A DNA stretch of 45,791 bases from contig UCNG01000002.1 in the NCBI GenBank assembly GCA_900473915.1, forward strand, positions 1-45,791, read 5' to 3'. The notes beneath the pieces were generated by a model, which worked only from the letters and a program-made list of their open reading frames with translations, was not told where the DNA came from and searched no databases. Below, piece by piece: positions 43,182 to 45,791 of this stretch. How positions within the stretch are numbered: position 1 is the stretch's first letter; the number at the start of each line of letters is the position of its first letter. The stretch is from Hyphomicrobiales bacterium (GTDB taxonomy: Bacteria > Pseudomonadota > Alphaproteobacteria > Rhizobiales > Rhizobiaceae). Made by a program: the position numbers and the translations under genes.

Positions 43182-44269
43182 TAACCATCCTCCTTATGCA
43201 ACAGAAAGGAGACACCAAAGAATGTCGCGATAATAACCGGAACCCAGGCAGCCACGAACGGCGGAACGAATCCCGCATTCCCGAATGCCTTCACCAGCAC
43301 CGAAACGACATAAAGCATGAAGCCTGCAATAACGCCACCCAGAATCATCGCTCCCGACTGGCCAAATCGCACAAATTTCAGCGACACTGTTGCAGCAATG
43401 AGAGTCATCGCCATCAGCAATGCCGGCAAAGCCAGAAGTGACTGGTATTGCATGTCAAATGCGTTTGCGGAGTAGCCGAAGGAACGCGCGACCTCGATCT
43501 TGCGGCGCAACTGCGTGAAGGGGATCGTGTCCGGCGTCGCAAGCTTTTCTTCCACATATTCCGGGCGCAGCTGCGTCTCGATCTGGAAACTCGCCATCTT
43601 CTGGGGTTCTTGGCCGCGCGCGAATCGCGTCACGTCGGTCAGCTGCCAGTGTCCGTCCTTTAGCTGCGCCGTGCGTGCGTCGTAGCGTTCCTTGATATTC
43701 TTCTTTTCATCGAACTGAATGAATGTCGCGTCGGCAAGCGTCGCGCCCTGATCGAGAATGCTTTTTGCGCCGATGATGGTTTCGCCTTCATCGGTCTTCT
43801 GGCGCAGCCATGGATCGCGCAGGGCGGAAACATCGGTAATCTTGCCGGTCTTCCAGGTGGAAGCGATTTCATCGGCCTTTGCAAAGCCGTAAGCAGCGAA
43901 CGGATTGAGGACGAAGATCGTGGCCAGCCCGAACAGGAAGGCGCCGAAGCAGGCGGGCAGAAGAAACTGCCAGGCCGACACGCCGACCGAGCGCGCAACG
44001 ACCAGCTCGTATTTTCTGTTGAGCGAGATCAGTGTCGCCATTGCCGAGAACAGGGCGACGAAGGGGATCATCTGCTGCATGATGAAGGGCACGCGCATGG
44101 CGGAAAGCCCAAGCGCTGCCCACACGGAATAATCCGGCAGGTTTGAAAGCTTGCTCGCATTCTCGGTGAAATCGAGAAGCAGCGACAAAGCAAAAATGCC
44201 GAGCAGAAAATAGAGCGTGATCTGCACGTAGCGGATGAAGAAATAGCGCCCAAGCGTCCAGCCGATCAT
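43181..44269 (-). CDS. lptG: LPS export permease LptG
   Basis: The 362-residue protein is the LptF/LptG (YjgP/YjgQ) permease type: three N-terminal transmembrane helices (RYFFIRYVQITLYFLLGIF start), a large periplasmic jellyroll domain at about 130-270 and three C-terminal helices. LptG pairs with LptF and the ATPase LptB (not in the window) to extract LPS from the inner membrane. It overlaps lptF by 4 bases and lptD by one. Confidence 0.94.
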   Translation of the reverse strand: MIGWTLGRYFFIRYVQITLYFLLGIFALSLLLDFTENASKLSNLPDYSVWAALGLSAMRVPFIMQQMIPFVALFSAMATLISLNRKYELVVARSVGVSAWQFLLPACFGAFLFGLATIFVLNPFAAYGFAKADEIASTWKTGKITDVSALRDPWLRQKTDEGETIIGAKSILDQGATLADATFIQFDEKKNIKERYDARTAQLKDGHWQLTDVTRFARGQEPQKMASFQIETQLRPEYVEEKLATPDTIPFTQLRRKIEVARSFGYSANAFDMQYQSLLALPALLMAMTLIAATVSLKFVRFGQSGAMILGGVIAGFMLYVVSVLVKAFGNAGFVPPFVAAWVPVIIATFFGVSFLLHKEDG

Positions 44270-45474
44270 GCCTTTCCTCCGGCATTATTGCGCGAACGTC
44301 CGGTGATGCGGGCATAGAGTGCCGAGCCCTGGCGTCTCAAACTGTCGAAACCGTCAAGAATGCGGTCGTTCCATTTGTCGGGCAGGCCGATGCGTCGTCC
44401 GGTGGCGAGCGCAAAGCCCGTCACGAGGATGACCGCAAGCGGGACGAGGTACATCACGACGATATAGCCTGCATCCTTGTCGGCGCGGTCAGAGGCGAAA
44501 TAGCCTGCCCAATAGACGAGAAGGGCGGTGCTGATCGCCGAGAAGGAGGCGGACACACGCGCCTCGCGATGCGAACGGGAATCGCCTGCGAAGGCCAGCG
44601 CAATCATCGCAAACACAACCGGATAGAGCCATTGCGTCAGGCGCCGGTGCAATTCGGCCTTGTAGCGCAGCGGACGCGTCTGGAGGATGGGATCGTTCGG
44701 GTCCGGGTTCAGCAGATAGGAAAGCGGCCGGTCCTTCGCATAGATGACGAAATCATCGCCTGCCGAGGCGAACTGGCTTAGGTCGAACGCATAGGAATTG
44801 AACTTGATGATCGAAACCGTGCCATCCGACACATCACGGCGCTGCACTTCGCCGTTCTGCATCAAAAGCATGTCGCCGCTCGGCGTCGAAGCGATCGCGC
44901 CATCGGCAGCATAATAGATGAGGTCGAGCGCCGGATCGCGGGAATCGGCAATGAAAAGCCCGCCGATGCTGCCATCGGCGCGCCGTTCCGCGACTTGGAT
45001 ATAGAGATTGTCCGCAAGTTTGCGGAAATTGCCTTCCTGAACGATGACATTCATGAGGTCGGCGCTGGCATTGGCGATCATCGCGCGCATGTTCATGCGT
45101 GCATAGGGATCGACATAATTAGCCACCAGAAACGAAACGATGGAAATGGCCGCAGCGAGAATCAGGATCGGGCGCATGACCGCGCTGCGCGGTGCGCCGG
45201 ACGCATTGATGACGACAAGCTCGGAATCCTGGTTCATGGTGGAAAGCGTCTGCGTGATCGCGATAATCAGCGCAAACGGCATCACAAGCGGGATGGCCGA
45301 GGGTATCAAAAGCGAACTGAACTGAACGATGGTCTGGAATGTCTGGCCGCTGGTGGTCAGAAAGTCGATGCGCTGGAGCACCTGCACGGTCCAGGTGATT
45401 CCGACCGCAGCGCCAAGCACTGCGAGGAACATGATCGCCACCCGGCGCAGGATGTACAACTCGATCAATCGCAT
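44266..45474 (-). CDS. lptF: LPS export permease LptF
   Basis: The 402-residue protein has the same three-helix, periplasmic domain, three-helix plan as LptG. IELYILRRVAIMFLAVL opens the first helix and the NQDSELVVINASGAPR segment is the conserved coupling helix that contacts LptB. It heads the lptF-lptG-lptD operon, an arrangement that links inner-membrane LPS extraction with outer-membrane insertion. A tail of basic residues ends the protein. Confidence 0.94.
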   Translation of the reverse strand: MRLIELYILRRVAIMFLAVLGAAVGITWTVQVLQRIDFLTTSGQTFQTIVQFSSLLIPSAIPLVMPFALIIAITQTLSTMNQDSELVVINASGAPRSAVMRPILILAAAISIVSFLVANYVDPYARMNMRAMIANASADLMNVIVQEGNFRKLADNLYIQVAERRADGSIGGLFIADSRDPALDLIYYAADGAIASTPSGDMLLMQNGEVQRRDVSDGTVSIIKFNSYAFDLSQFASAGDDFVIYAKDRPLSYLLNPDPNDPILQTRPLRYKAELHRRLTQWLYPVVFAMIALAFAGDSRSHREARVSASFSAISTALLVYWAGYFASDRADKDAGYIVVMYLVPLAVILVTGFALATGRRIGLPDKWNDRILDGFDSLRRQGSALYARITGRSRNNAGGKA

Positions 45475-45791
45475 AGGTGGAGTCTACATCCCGGTTCCGT
45501 TGATGAGCGCGCACCCGGAAAAGGCGGCGGCACTCGTGATAATCATTAAACTAATGACGCTTGGCTAAGATTGACCCAATAAACGCGGTTAACAGATTAC
45601 TAAAACCACCGCGAAGATGCCAGCGCTGTCATTGTCCTTAATGGGTGATGAGCCGCTTCAAGGCAACCAGTTTTTGCTGCGAGCCGATGCGACGGGTTTG
45701 CAATTGTGTCTTGCACGGTTTTCCTCTGGCTAGGCTGTAGTGACGAATTAACTTACGGTTTGGCGCGAGGGTATTTTGTTGCTGAACAGGA
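45475..45791. other. Spacer upstream of lptF at the right edge
   Basis: These 317 bases carry the lptF promoter and probably that of a gene beyond the window. No complete gene is visible. A TTAA-N7-CTAA sequence at 45589-45603 is one base from the CtrA-type consensus TTAA-N7-TTAA. Confidence 0.4.

Noticed and set aside
1-45791. Genomic island, prophage, CRISPR array or intact insertion sequence
   Set aside because: No integrase, transposase, repeat-spacer array or tRNA boundary was found; gene content is core.

Overview
This window looks like a chromosomal segment of an alphaproteobacterium of the Brucella/Ochrobactrum group. The evidence is the Omp2-type 16-stranded porin at the left edge, a FnrN-type oxygen regulator beside hemN, RIME-like palindromes typical of Rhizobiales, and a housekeeping gene order (slt, dapA, smpB, rpoZ, rsh, pyrE, acpS, lepB, rnc, era, recO) familiar from that order. 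GC is fairly high and many long antisense open frames are shadows. I see no tRNA, rRNA, CRISPR array, phage or intact insertion sequence. The window is core genome rather than an island.

Layout. 1-2.8 kb: 3' part of a porin gene, then a trio made of a BON-repeat envelope protein, a 29-residue membrane peptide not obvious from ORF length alone, and a membrane-anchored helix-hairpin-helix protein. 2.8-8.1 kb: soluble lytic transglycosylase (minus), dapA and smpB (plus), family-5 uracil-DNA glycosylase and NYN-domain nuclease (minus). 8.1-12 kb: rpoZ, the bifunctional (p)ppGpp enzyme rsh, and pyrE. 12-14.7 kb: fnrN and hemN with a textbook FNR box. 14.7-17.2 kb: an Fsr-like efflux protein and a divergent AraC regulator, separated by a 435-base spacer full of inverted repeats. 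17.3-21.8 kb: DUF2062, acpS, lepB, rnc, era, recO. 21.8-23.8 kb: a tightly coupled minus operon ygfZ, HD hydrolase, tyrosine phosphatase. 23.9-27.2 kb: dihydroorotase, a YciI protein, an isochorismatase-like hydrolase and a GlxA-type regulator. 27.2-30.6 kb: small exported or unknown proteins, a NUDIX hydrolase, the SRAP (YedK/HMCES) DNA-protein crosslink enzyme, and a 55-residue protein. 31-37.6 kb: cysS, a GFA protein, cimA, rarD, and an LytM-type M23 protein. 37.6-45.5 kb (minus): lptF, lptG, lptD, surA, pdxA, rsmA, which carry LPS transport, outer-membrane protein folding, vitamin B6 synthesis and rRNA methylation.

Functional threads. Envelope biogenesis dominates both ends (porin, Slt, M23 protein, LptD/F/G, SurA, LepB). 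Stringent control is concentrated at 8.5-11.4 kb, where omega and Rsh lie side by side. Oxygen-dependent haem synthesis is represented by fnrN and hemN.

I did not find a clear new defence or mobile system. The most interesting signals are small: a dihydroorotase whose first metal-binding His is Gln; an LytM protein in which the second His of the HxH motif is Tyr; a 145-base imperfect palindrome and a 15-base motif shared by two distant intergenic regions; a long hairpin ending next to the SRAP start codon; interleaved inverted repeats over a 16-codon leader frame before rpoZ; a 32-codon frame overlapping the era start; and RIME-like repeats that supply or abut stop codons.
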